Source: Stentor roeselii
Taxonomy: Eukaryota; Ciliophora; Heterotrichea; Heterotrichida; Stentoridae
DNA: 64,000 bases
Reading direction: 5' to 3'
Assembly: GCA_006503475.1 (NCBI GenBank)
Contig: RSEH01000214.1
Coordinates: forward strand, 20,490 to 84,489
A model generated the notes under the pieces. The model had not been told where the DNA came from, ran no database searches, and worked only from the letters and a program-made list of their open reading frames with translations. This document shows, piece after piece, positions 50,150 through 59,829 of the stretch. A program made the translations under genes and the position numbers. Positions within the stretch are counted from its first letter, which is position 1, and every line of letters starts with the position of its first letter.

Positions 50150-53100
50150 TTAATCATTACAAATAAACTTGATATTCAGTTCCAAGTCTTCCTTATCAAG
50201 AGTTTCGTCAGACCTCTCTAAAATCAAAGACTTTTCCCTCATAATACTCTGACTTTTGAACTTTCTCAAAAACTTGCTTCTTGACTGACTCGCTTTTCGA
50301 CTGGCTTTTTCCTCTTCGACGCTTTTTTCAGTTTCAAGCAGGTCACTTGGCACTTCGATCAAGTTTTCCGTGAACTGGATGGAGCCTTTATTGCGAATGA
50401 GCCAAGGGGCTTCTGCTCGAGGCGTCAAGAGGTCGACTTTGAAAAAGCCAGAAACGACTTCAATGACCTCCTCGATCTTTACATCAAGGCAAACCCGGGG
50501 CAAGACAATGGAAGGTCTGAGGAAGATCTCAGGAAGGTCATCAACTTGCATTTTAAACAGAGGAAAAACTGAAGCAAGGTCACTCTGAGTATGAAGAGGA
50601 AGGACTTTCGTTGGCAAGTTCTTTAAAAACGGCCCTACTGTTTCACCATCACATTTTAAAGCTTCTTTCAGAAGCTTTTCAGCCTTTTGCTTGTTCTTCT
50701 GACGGATCTCTGAAATCGCTGATAATAACAAGAGCTGTCCTTTGTGTTTCGTGTTTAGAACTTCAGCTAGTTCTTCGAAAATCAGCAAAGCCTGTGAGTT
50801 GAACTCCGGGCTTGATGAAGAAAAGGAGCATAAGGCGAGATTATACAAAATCTCACAATTTTCTTCTTCGATTGTGATACTGTCTGCGAATATTTCAGGT
50901 TCTTCTGAATGTAACATTTCGAGAACTGCTTGGAAATAACTGGAAGCTCCGGAAAAGTCTTGGTTGAAGTAAAGAACTACTCCGATGAACCAGAATAAGT
51001 ACTTTTTAGTAAATATTAAACCTTCTGAATCTCGAAGTTTTGTTGATATGTGGCTTAACTCGAAAACCTTCTCTGGCTGGGTTTTTAGATCGAGAATTAT
51101 TGAAAGGATTTCTTTGTCTACTGATAGGTTTTTGGGTTTGAATCCTTCGATTTTAATTAGGGTTTCTAATGATTGATCGATTTGGAATTGGTATAAGTAG
51201 TTACGTGCTCGGGAGTAGTCTACTTCTCCTGATTTTCCAGAAAATGAATCTAGTATTGTCAGGGAGTCCTGGTAAGAACCAACCATAGACAACAAGTTCG
51301 CGACCTTAACCAACAAATTCATATCACTAGGTCGAATCTTCGCAAGAGTAGTAAAATCATCAAAAGCCTGCTGCAAGTCATCCTGGAGATAAGCTGAAAT
51401 CCCTCTAAAAATATAAACCGCAGGCAAATCACTATTAAGTTGCAAAGCAATACTAAAGTCCTGCACAGCATCCTCATACTTTTTAAGCAAAGCATTACAA
51501 AAAGCACGATGAATATAATGTTTCGGAATATTTTCATCTGCTTTTTCAATAGCTTTTTTAATACTTTCATAAGCGACTTCAAAGTTTTTCAGACAAAGTT
51601 TAAGAATCGACCTGCAAAACATGATTTCACTTTCAGGTTCTCTCGTCTTGCTCAAGTTATCAACCATGAGTTCCGCTTTAATCAGCATGTGAAGATACTC
51701 CTCTGACTTAAAAGACTGGTGCATAAGAATGCAAGCTCGAAGCAGTTCAGGCATCGGATTTTTAGGAAACAAGGACTTCGCTGTTTTAAAGCTTTTCAAC
51801 GATTTTGCCTGAAATTTCGAGAGATAAGCGAGGATTCCTTCTGAAATGGTCAGGTTAAATTCACTTGATTTATCAAGTTTCGTGATTTTCGCAGCAGATG
51901 CGAAAGACTTGATGGCTTTTTTATACTTGTTCATTGAAAAATAAGCGAATCCGAGGTTTTCATAGATGTTTGGCACGAATTCTTTAAGGGCAGGTTCTTT
52001 TAACTTGAGCAGGTTATGGAAAATCTGAACTCCTTCTTCGAGTTTGCGCTTCATCAAACAAACTACGCCTTCGGTGTACATGTGAAGGGCTTTTTGCTCA
52101 GAACTGATGCAGTCTTTGACAGCTCTTTCAAAAGTATGAAGTGCTCCGTAGAAGTCTCTTTCTCTGATTTTTATGTTTCCCAGGTAAAACACGGCGGAAT
52201 TTACTACTTCAGGTTCTTTGAAACCTTGCAAGGCTTGCTCGAATGAAAGAGCTGCTTCTGTGAAGTTTTTTAGCTCGTAGTTTATTTTTGCTTTGTAAAA
52301 GGATGCCATGTATTCATCTGGAGAATGTTCTAGGATTTTATCAAGGTAATAAAGGCTTTCATCGTATTTCTGCATTTCGTATAACACCCTGCTTTTAAGC
52401 AAGGAGGCTTTTTTGTGAAGATCTGGCTGGTTTATTATTTGGTCTAAGGCCTTGAGAGCCATTTCCCATTCTTTTAGACCGACAAAGCTCTCAGCAAGGT
52501 ACAAAAAAGCAGAGTATTGTGACCTATCAGCCGATATAACTTTTTTCAGATCCTTAGTCGCCTTTTCATACTTTTTCAACCTAATGAGTAACTGCGCTCT
52601 AAGCAAATGTCCCTGCAAAAATCCAGGGAACCTCCTCAGCCCTTTAGTCAAGTACTTCAAAGCCAGTACAAACTGATTAACCGCCAAGTACGACATATAA
52701 AGAGCCACATAAAGTTGCTTATCAAAATTCGGGTCTTTTTCAATGACAGCCAAGAAACTTTCAATGGCCTGTTTATATTCTTTCAAATGCATGAAGCACA
52801 CTCCTCGAGAGTACTGAACCTCGCAAGTCTCTTCAGGTTTCGCAGGACTTGTCAGCAGTTCAAGCGCTTTCGAGTAGTTGCCTTTCTCCATCTCTTGCTT
52901 TATCAGGTCCAGCTGGACTTCCCGAGGGTTTTGAAGGATTTTTGACGTGAAACGAAAGGAACGGTTTTTTGATTTACGCACGTTTGCCAGGTTTTCCTTG
53001 CTGCGGTCGAAAGAGGATGCTCGTTGGTGCTTTGTCTGAACTTTTTCCTTGTAGCATGTGAAGGACTTGTTCACTGTTGGAGTGAACTTTTTCTTTAGAG

Positions 53101-53200
53101 TTGGGGAATGAATTTTTAGGTTCGTTGGAGTTTTTGAGATGATTCTTTTGATGTTTATGCCGATCGGCGATGGGTTTCGGCTTGAGGACTTTAGGAGCAT
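50150..53200 (-). CDS. TPR-repeat protein, 1016 aa
   Basis: Starts at the ATG at 53200 (context AAATAAAAATG); the frame extends 20 codons further. The N-terminal 100 residues are basic and Ser-rich; from about 110 to 860 run at least sixteen tetratricopeptide repeats with the W/L-G-Y-A-P pattern (ALDQIINQPDLHKKASLL, ENLGFAYFSMNKYKKAI, IYRGISAYLQDDLQQAFDDF-like). The tail is less regular. Such long TPR arrays are scaffolds, often ciliary or centrosomal (TTC family), but no specific member can be named. Stop is 7 bp from the convergent TyrRS. Confidence 0.85.
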   Translation of the reverse strand: MLLKSSSRNPSPIGINIKRIISKTPTNLKIHSPTLKKKFTPTVNKSFTCYKEKVQTKHQRASSFDRSKENLANVRKSKNRSFRFTSKILQNPREVQLDLIKQEMEKGNYSKALELLTSPAKPEETCEVQYSRGVCFMHLKEYKQAIESFLAVIEKDPNFDKQLYVALYMSYLAVNQFVLALKYLTKGLRRFPGFLQGHLLRAQLLIRLKKYEKATKDLKKVISADRSQYSAFLYLAESFVGLKEWEMALKALDQIINQPDLHKKASLLKSRVLYEMQKYDESLYYLDKILEHSPDEYMASFYKAKINYELKNFTEAALSFEQALQGFKEPEVVNSAVFYLGNIKIRERDFYGALHTFERAVKDCISSEQKALHMYTEGVVCLMKRKLEEGVQIFHNLLKLKEPALKEFVPNIYENLGFAYFSMNKYKKAIKSFASAAKITKLDKSSEFNLTISEGILAYLSKFQAKSLKSFKTAKSLFPKNPMPELLRACILMHQSFKSEEYLHMLIKAELMVDNLSKTREPESEIMFCRSILKLCLKNFEVAYESIKKAIEKADENIPKHYIHRAFCNALLKKYEDAVQDFSIALQLNSDLPAVYIFRGISAYLQDDLQQAFDDFTTLAKIRPSDMNLLVKVANLLSMVGSYQDSLTILDSFSGKSGEVDYSRARNYLYQFQIDQSLETLIKIEGFKPKNLSVDKEILSIILDLKTQPEKVFELSHISTKLRDSEGLIFTKKYLFWFIGVVLYFNQDFSGASSYFQAVLEMLHSEEPEIFADSITIEEENCEILYNLALCSFSSSSPEFNSQALLIFEELAEVLNTKHKGQLLLLSAISEIRQKNKQKAEKLLKEALKCDGETVGPFLKNLPTKVLPLHTQSDLASVFPLFKMQVDDLPEIFLRPSIVLPRVCLDVKIEEVIEVVSGFFKVDLLTPRAEAPWLIRNKGSIQFTENLIEVPSDLLETEKSVEEEKASRKASQSRSKFLRKFKSQSIMREKSLILERSDETLDKEDLELNIKFICND

Positions 53201-53460
53201 TTTTATTTGAATTACTATGAAAATACTTATGAGTTGGCAATGTATCATGGAAAATTTCATGATAGAGAGATTATCAGTGGATATGGAATATTTTTAATGA
53301 TTTTAGAGATATTGATTGGGAGGGAGAAGGATTGAACTTTTAATTATGAATTTGTTGAAATGATTGTTTTGATGTTATAATAATCCATATCATTAATTTC
53401 TATAAAATTCCAATCCCTAAACAATTTTCAAGCATTCCTCAATCTATTAAAACAACTTAT

Positions 53461-55518
53461 TTATACTTCATCCTCAGAGAAAAGTTCTTCCTTATCAGAA
53501 ACTTCTTGAGTTTCCATGATCACACTTTTCCTATCACCAATTCTTTCCAGAAACTCTAGTCCATCAGTTTCTTGATGGAAAATCAATTCAAACCGATTTT
53601 CGCTGAACGATTCAAAAGAAGTTTTATTACAAGGAGGTGGAAACATAGGATCAATAGCGATTCTAAGAGCATTGTCAACCATAGTGGGAATCAAGTAACT
53701 TAAATAGCTAGAACTGAGTTCCAAGCAAGGATTCGTATTGACTTCAATGAGCCAAGGCTTGAGATTCGCGTCAATCATGAAGTCGTATCCAAGAATTTCC
53801 ATGCAATGAAGCCTCCTGTTCGGGTCCAGTTTAAGAAAGGCGGACATGATGGAGTCCTTTGCAAGACTTTTGATTTTCGGCAGAATTTCTTGAACAAAGT
53901 TGACTTTTCGTTCAGTGTAGTGGTGGTCGAGGTATCTTTGGAAGTCTTTATAAGAAAGTTTGTTGCCATCTTCGAACTTTCCGTATTCTTCGCTGTGCTT
54001 TTGAATCGCGTCGTTGGTCAGATGGATGAAATTGTTGGAAGTGTCTTTGATGTTGTATTCACATGATGTGGTCCTGAGGTAGCCTTCTGAGTAGAAATAA
54101 CCCTGGATGACTCCATTGATAGAAGTGATCAGGCCATAACACCTGAAGTCGAACTTTCGTTTATGAACAAGGAAAGGTCTTTCAATGTATTTTTGGATGA
54201 TGTATGTTCTGTTTTCATTGTTTTTCGTAGTGCTTTTCTCATTAACTATCGCCTTGATTTCTTCTAAACTTGAACTCACTGTAATTCCCTGGCCCCTGTT
54301 GCTGTTTTCCCCAGGTTTTATAATCCAGATGTTCATAATTTTCTTCTTTTTTTCAGGGTCGTTGTTTGCCTGAAACTCTTCAACAAATTTCAAGAACTGA
54401 GGGTCTTTATCTCCCATTTTTATATGAAAAGTCTGAGGAACGAAGTCGAACAAGTTAAGATCAAGTGCTTCACAGTAAGACTTAAGTGAACAGTACAGTC
54501 CTTTTTTGTTAGTCAGGTGTTGATTGAACTCAATTTTGTTATGCATCTTTATAGAGCTAGGGTCCACCGGCGATGTTTCAAGAGCTGTGTAACTCGGTGA
54601 GTTTCTAATATTCTGAAAGCCAAGGTCTTCAATATCAACAGTGCGATACTGATTTTTCTCTATTTTCACATTAACAGGGCAGATGCACGGTGCCTGAATA
54701 GTTTCTTGTTTCTCAATTTGGCTTTTTTCCGCACACATGAAACCTGCGAGCAATTTCTTGTCTTTCCACTGAGTCCAAGCGAAATGCGCTTCTTCAATGT
54801 TGCCGACATCGACCCACCAGGACCTGGAAACCATGAGTCTTCGGATCAGGCGAGAGTTGTTCCCTTTGCCGATGAAGTATTTGTACTGCACTGATCCTTG
54901 CTGCTGGATTTCCACTCCGTTCGACCTGTTGAGCAGCTTTCGCCACATCCTGTCGAGTTCTGGACGTGCTTTGATCGCCCATTCCGTGTTTCGGATCGCT
55001 TCTCGTAAGGACATCTTTGGAAGAGGTTTCGAAATTTTTGAATATGCTGGCTTTGAGACTGCTGGAGAGTCTTTTTTACGGTCGATCAGGATTTTTGGAG
55101 TCGGCTGTTGACTGCTCGACTTTCGGTCGGTGTCTGGTGCTGGCTTTTCTCTTATTGTTGAACAGGGAAGAGACTCTGTTCGTGGCTTGATTATTTCTTT
55201 GCAGGATTCAATTGTTTCTAGTGATCCTGGCTTGTTTGCTCGAGGTTTGAGGATTATTGGCATTTCGTATTTTTTAGGTGGAGAAAACTCAATCTTTTTA
55301 ACAGTTAGTGACTCTTTCAGGAAAGGCAAAGACCCTCGTTTCAACTGGTGATCAAAACTCGCTATAAATGAGTATTGTTGGTTATAACTCACTTTGAGAC
55401 GAGAGCCTCGAAAACCTTTCGGAAGTCCTAAGTCGACAGAGTTATTCGCATACTGACTGCTGAGATAAGTTAGAAGTGAAGGAGAGTCTTTTTTGAGATG
55501 TTTGAGTTTTTTCCGCAT
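53461..55518 (-). CDS. Tubulin tyrosine ligase-like (TTLL) enzyme
   Basis: 685 residues. After a basic N terminus (about 1-190) the TTL domain runs about 195-620 with ATP-grasp motifs: KPGENSNRGQGI (nucleotide loop), YIIQKYIERPFLV, KRKFDFRCYGLI, HLTNDAIQKHSEEYG and LIEVNTNPCLE (metal-binding Glu/Asn). These residues are intact, so catalytic glycylation or glutamylation of tubulin tails is expected; which one cannot be told. Fits a ciliate with heavily modified ciliary microtubules. The C-terminal tail is acidic. Confidence 0.9.
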   Translation of the reverse strand: MRKKLKHLKKDSPSLLTYLSSQYANNSVDLGLPKGFRGSRLKVSYNQQYSFIASFDHQLKRGSLPFLKESLTVKKIEFSPPKKYEMPIILKPRANKPGSLETIESCKEIIKPRTESLPCSTIREKPAPDTDRKSSSQQPTPKILIDRKKDSPAVSKPAYSKISKPLPKMSLREAIRNTEWAIKARPELDRMWRKLLNRSNGVEIQQQGSVQYKYFIGKGNNSRLIRRLMVSRSWWVDVGNIEEAHFAWTQWKDKKLLAGFMCAEKSQIEKQETIQAPCICPVNVKIEKNQYRTVDIEDLGFQNIRNSPSYTALETSPVDPSSIKMHNKIEFNQHLTNKKGLYCSLKSYCEALDLNLFDFVPQTFHIKMGDKDPQFLKFVEEFQANNDPEKKKKIMNIWIIKPGENSNRGQGITVSSSLEEIKAIVNEKSTTKNNENRTYIIQKYIERPFLVHKRKFDFRCYGLITSINGVIQGYFYSEGYLRTTSCEYNIKDTSNNFIHLTNDAIQKHSEEYGKFEDGNKLSYKDFQRYLDHHYTERKVNFVQEILPKIKSLAKDSIMSAFLKLDPNRRLHCMEILGYDFMIDANLKPWLIEVNTNPCLELSSSYLSYLIPTMVDNALRIAIDPMFPPPCNKTSFESFSENRFELIFHQETDGLEFLERIGDRKSVIMETQEVSDKEELFSEDEV

Positions 55519-55555
55519 TTATAAGCGGCCAGGCAATTAGAAGAAAATTAACTAT

Positions 55556-55750
55556 CTAGTAAATCATAATTTTCACTGAACCACTCTGAAAAGCCCGTGG
55601 CTGAGGAATGCCAGAAGTCTCTTTCAAGGAGTCTGCATGAGTATCAAAAACCTTTTGTTCAAACTCAATAGCAGTGAGTTTTTCCTTTTCAATCTCTTTA
55701 TTATCTTCAGTGGATGAAGGGGTTTCCATGCAGCTGATATAGCTTCCCAT
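55556..55750 (-). CDS. Small putative lipid-anchored protein, 64 aa
   Basis: The ATG at 55750 begins MGSYISCMETPSS, a consensus for N-myristoylation (Gly2) with Cys7 as a possible palmitoylation site. The rest is polar and helical (EKEKLTAIEFEQKVF). No domain is recognised. The frame stays open upstream to 55810 with less likely sequence. It lies between TTLL and a dead transposase. Because it is short, confidence is limited. Confidence 0.45.
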   Translation of the reverse strand: MGSYISCMETPSSTEDNKEIEKEKLTAIEFEQKVFDTHADSLKETSGIPQPRAFQSGSVKIMIY

Positions 55751-55819
55751 GCTATTTATTGTCCATGATTCTATAATATTCAATTTAACTACACCCAAAA
55801 GATTTTTCACTTAAGACAT

Positions 55820-56640
55820 AGTCTTCAAAGATCTCCTCTGCCAACTCGTTCATCATCAGACCTCGTTTTTTTATTTCCTCTTTTAAACTGTCGAGCCCAG
55901 CAAAAAATATTCAGATGGTCTTGGAAATTGGAGACTTTTCGATGTTTTTTTATCCAGTGCTTTGCACAACACCAGGAAACTTCGATGTTTTGAGTACGGA
56001 TCTTGACTTTTGGGGTTCATGAAAAATTTGGAGTGATAGACCAAGAAATGAGGAAAGCCTAAATCAGAGAGTTTCTGATTAGTACTCCATTGATCTGAAA
56101 TAACTGTTGTTCCTGCTTCACAAACTTTTTGGATTATTCGAAGGAGGACTTGAGCAGTTCTTTTGGTAACGATTTCAAACTAGATCAGTTTTATTTTACA
56201 ATCGTGGATCCCGAAGACCTATTTGTCAGTTGGGAAAAGACCTGGCTTCGAAGTGGTTGATCTGAAGCAGGACTCGTCAATTTCAACGATTCCTTTGAAC
56301 TTGGGAAGAGTTTCATGAAATGACTGGAGACTATTCCTCGGATTCGTTTTGTGACAAGTTGCACGACTCGCCTTTCAACTTGTGTCGAAGTTACTATGAT
56401 TGAGTTGGATAAGTTCATTGTCTATAAGAACAAAATAAAGACGATTTTTCCTATGATTAACTCGGAAAAGTCCCAAATGACCCTTGAGTTATTCTGAGAC
56501 GATTGCCACAGTGAAAGGTTAAAAAAATGATTCTTTAATCGAAAAGTTGACCGCATTCACATTGTTTTATTGGAGTTAAGAATTTTTTTTGGTAAAGAAA
56601 GGAAAGTGCGAGTTCTGGGTTATAGACTATTGTAAAAATG
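55820..56640 (-). pseudogene. Dead DDE transposase of Merlin / IS1595 (ISXO2-like) type
   Basis: Translating the minus strand piecewise gives a recognisable DDE transposase: a helical DNA-binding part around 56190-56420 (VERRVVQLVTKRIRGIV), first catalytic Asp in VEIDES (about 56300), VFGIHD, second Asp in VISDQWS (about 56100) and, after a frameshift, TQNIEVSW with the third acidic residue (about 55940), then FQDHLNIFCWA. At least two in-frame TAG codons and a frameshift break it, and none fits a 15-nt intron. A Cys-rich N-terminal remnant may extend to about 56600. No terminal inverted repeats were found by eye. Confidence 0.8.
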
Positions 56641-56980
56641 TTGGTTGGAAGGTTTATGTTTTGTATGTATTTCATGTATGTACTGTGTTGAAGTGATGAT
56701 TTGGAATAATTGAAGAATTAAGTAATGTTTGGATTTTATTGTTTCTAGAGACTCTTGAATCAATTTTTTTGACATTCGAGCTCTTTGTTTTAGGATAGGG
56801 TTGATTTTATTAGACGTTTTAGGTCTGTGTTTTCCACGGTGAAATATAATCATGATTTTAGAGTTGAAAAGCAATTAGAACAGTTAAAATTTTAGTTGAA
56901 TGCTCTTCGAAATCGTACATTTATAGCCCCATCAATCTATTTACCTATTTCTTAATCAAAATTATGATAAATCAAAGATT
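56641..56980. other. Intergenic / possible transposon flank
   Basis: 340 bp upstream of the dead transposase. One 84-codon open frame (56620-56874, minus) has no recognisable content and may be chance or element remnant. Confidence 0.4.
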
Positions 56981-58177
56981 TTAAATCACTCTGCATTCAC
57001 TCGTACAAAAATTGCAAATAAAAGGAATTTCCGTCTCATCCTTCAATATCTTATTCGGCTCTCTCGAAGAAGCCACAGTCATTTCATCTGAATTTTTCGG
57101 TTTCCTTTCACCTTTTTCCTTCTTTTCCTCATCGCCCTGAGTCTTCAAGTGTTCCATGGCCAAAAACGAGTAAGAAGCTGAAACAAGTTCCAATCTCTGC
57201 CAGATCTCATCTTTGAAGTCATTATTTGAAATAAAACTTTCCTTTTCACCAGCATGAGAGGCTTTCAAGCTGCTCAAGTCTGAATAAATTTTAGTCCCTC
57301 CGGGAAAATACTCCTTATAACTCGAGTGAGCCGACAAGAACTCCTGAACCGAGTCGCCAGCAGCCCGAAAAGAAGCTCCAGAGTTGCAAGGAGGCCAGAA
57401 AGTTTTAAGGTTAGGGACGCTTCCGCCGAAGCGTATTTCAAGTTGTCTGGGGTGGAAGTCGCTGAGCATTTCAACCAAGTTTTCAATGAAATGCACTTTA
57501 AAGAAAGTGTTTTGGGGAATGAGTCGGTCAAGTCCAGGGATAGTCTTCCCTGCATTCATGATATAAATCTTTCCCACCCTGCAGGGATAATGAGTGAAAA
57601 GCTCGCTGATGAGTTTTTTTTGGTTAAGGGCTTCAGAAAGTGGGAAGTTTTTCATGTCAATGATTAACACCCAGTTCTCGATTTGGCCTGGAATGAGCAT
57701 CGTGTCGAGAATGAACTCGAGGAGGAAGTAAGCTGAGGCGAGATGAAGGTAGTAGTTAAATTCACTCAGTTTAAATGGACGGATCACCAGCGATGGACGG
57801 TAGCGGTTGTCTCTGCCGTGAATGTAGATCCCTCCAGAGTTCAGCACTGGATGGATCAAAGGCACCAAGGACCGGATTGGAGGCCATTCTTGTTTCCATT
57901 TCATGTGGTACTTGATCGCTTCGAAGGTGTTCGGAATGTTCCAACCCTGCCCGTAAAGGAATCTCAACTTCACTGTTGGGTCTGGTAATGACAGTTCTCG
58001 CTGGGTTAAATACTTTTCGAGCTGCTCCAAGACTACTTTTTCCCATTCTTTCAGCTCTTGTTTTGAAAATATCAGACGCTCTACGAAGTCTTCTGTTTCG
58101 ATTAGACAGTTCGCTCCTGATGGCCAGTAACGATATGCTTCTTTTGGAGGAGTCACTTCGAATCGGCTCGTTTTCAT
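56981..58177 (-). CDS. CRAL-TRIO (Sec14-like) lipid-binding protein
   Basis: 398 residues. A CRAL-TRIO N-terminal helical region (about 45-105, with LRFLYGQGWNIPNTFEAIKY) precedes the Sec14 lipid pocket (about 110-260: GGIYIHGRDNRYRPSLVIRP, ENWVLIIDMKNFPL, and FGGSVPNL as the closing motif). Such proteins exchange phosphatidylinositol and phosphatidylcholine or carry other hydrophobic ligands. The C-terminal 130 residues are charged and end with CNFCTSECRVI, a cysteine pair cluster of unclear use. Confidence 0.85.
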   Translation of the reverse strand: MKTSRFEVTPPKEAYRYWPSGANCLIETEDFVERLIFSKQELKEWEKVVLEQLEKYLTQRELSLPDPTVKLRFLYGQGWNIPNTFEAIKYHMKWKQEWPPIRSLVPLIHPVLNSGGIYIHGRDNRYRPSLVIRPFKLSEFNYYLHLASAYFLLEFILDTMLIPGQIENWVLIIDMKNFPLSEALNQKKLISELFTHYPCRVGKIYIMNAGKTIPGLDRLIPQNTFFKVHFIENLVEMLSDFHPRQLEIRFGGSVPNLKTFWPPCNSGASFRAAGDSVQEFLSAHSSYKEYFPGGTKIYSDLSSLKASHAGEKESFISNNDFKDEIWQRLELVSASYSFLAMEHLKTQGDEEKKEKGERKPKNSDEMTVASSREPNKILKDETEIPFICNFCTSECRVI

Positions 58178-59160
58178 TTTTAGTATAGGGTGGATAAATA
58201 TTAGGAAGATGAAGAATATTTAGTGAAAATTTTGGGCATTTTCGGTGTGAGGGGAGAGATGGACCTGGATAAGTTAAGTTTGTGATACTCTATCTTTAGG
58301 TATGTTTTAAATGGTTTTGAGATAAAATAAATTGATTTGGTTGAGAGTTTTTGGATTTTATGATTGAAAGATTGATTTAGATATTGAGGAAATATTAGGG
58401 ATAAGTTTAAAATTTTAAAACATCGATTTGGTGCTGAACCATCTAAATAAATATATATGGGGAAAAAAAATAAATTTCTAAGGATGTTTCTTTAGTTTTG
58501 TGAAATATTAAGGTTTAGTAAACTCAAATATCTAAGAAAAAATCACAAAATTGAAACCGAGAATTAAACATGATCAAAATTTTCTAAAAAAATGTATGAT
58601 TATTTTTTATAACTAATGAAATTCTTTCTTAGAAATAAATTATTTTTCAATCGGAAACTTGTTGAGTTGAATCTCTTCTTCTTCTTGTTCTAATATAATT
58701 CTTGAGATAGTAAATCTTATTTTAGATTAATCACTGAGAGAAACCTTCAAATTTTAAATGAAGTATACTACAAACTTTCACTATTATAATTTTATTACTC
58801 AATACTTGAAACAATTGCCATTAACTAAAGCCATTTTAATCTATCCTTCAAAGTCTTTGAATATCAAAAGTTTATCGCTTCAAAGTAAAAATGGTCGAAA
58901 TAACTCATTATCTCGATATAATACAATAAATAATTTTTACGAGACAAGATAATTTCATCTAATAAATTCAGAAATTAGAAGACAAATTTCTAAATTTTTC
59001 TAAATAATTACATTTATCAATTCATCGTTCTCAGCTATACTCAATTATAAATATTATTAACAATAGCATAATAATTCAATGAGATTAAACCTCTCATTTA
59101 TCACGTTTCAATTAGATTTGGTTTAGTCTATTAAAGTTGAATCAACTTAATAAATATTGA
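58178..59160. other. Intergenic, strongly AT-rich
   Basis: 983 bp, among the longest gene-free stretches. A 64-codon open frame at 58758-58952 is compositionally like its flank and is not called. No repeat or RNA recognised. Confidence 0.5.
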
Positions 59161-59637
59161 ATGATGGATCTGAATTCACAACCTTTCGAAAATGAATGTC
59201 AACAAATTAAAACTCCTTACAAATTCCCAACCAGCTCGTTGATCAACTCGATAGACTCACCAAGCAACCTGAGCCAATCCCCAGATAAGAGTGCAATTGA
59301 AGAAGAAACAACATGTCAGACCAAATATGCTCTAAAAACTCTTTCAAATGAGAACATCACAGAAGGAAAAACAATCAGCCCAAAAACAGTCAACGATGAC
59401 AACGAAAGCTCAACATTTTTCGAAGGAAATTTCAAATTATTCAAGTGTCTCGTTGAAATGAAAAATCAACTTCATGTCTTGCAAAAAGGTTTGATTAAAA
59501 CAAGACAGTCATTGCAAGTTCTTGAGAATGAGAATGTTTCACTCACTGAAAAAAAGGAAAAGCTTCATCAAAGACTTAGAGAAAAGTTCGAAAAAATTCG
59601 GAGAAGCAAAAAAAGTTTTAACTGCTGTTTTTTCTAA
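59161..59637 (+). CDS. Small coiled-coil protein ending in a Cys-Cys-Phe-Phe tail
   Basis: 158 residues from an ATGATG start (context AATATTGA). The N-terminal 90 residues are polar and probably disordered; about 95-150 form a coiled coil (KNQLHVLQKGLIKTRQSLQ, EKKEKLHQRLREKFEKI). The end is KSFNCCFF, i.e. Cys four residues from the terminus with a basic stretch before it, which could be a CaaX-type prenylation or palmitoylation site. Family unknown. Confidence 0.6.
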   Translation: MMDLNSQPFENECQQIKTPYKFPTSSLINSIDSPSNLSQSPDKSAIEEETTCQTKYALKTLSNENITEGKTISPKTVNDDNESSTFFEGNFKLFKCLVEMKNQLHVLQKGLIKTRQSLQVLENENVSLTEKKEKLHQRLREKFEKIRRSKKSFNCCFF

Positions 59638-59829
59638 TAGTTTAATTTCTGAAGATTTAAGTTTCGGATTAATATTCATTTATGACTGGTTTTGTAAAGT
59701 GATATGGAAATTTTAGAGGGTTGTGAGAGGATTGGGATGTTTTGATGAGTTTTGATTGGAATGATGGAATCATGGAATCATTTGCGATTGGTCATTTAAA
59801 CTATCCTAACTTAAGGCAACCTAGTCTAA

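Noticed and set aside
56191-56418. Independent 75-residue minus-strand gene
   Set aside because: It is the in-frame remnant of the DNA-binding part of the dead Merlin/IS1595 transposase.
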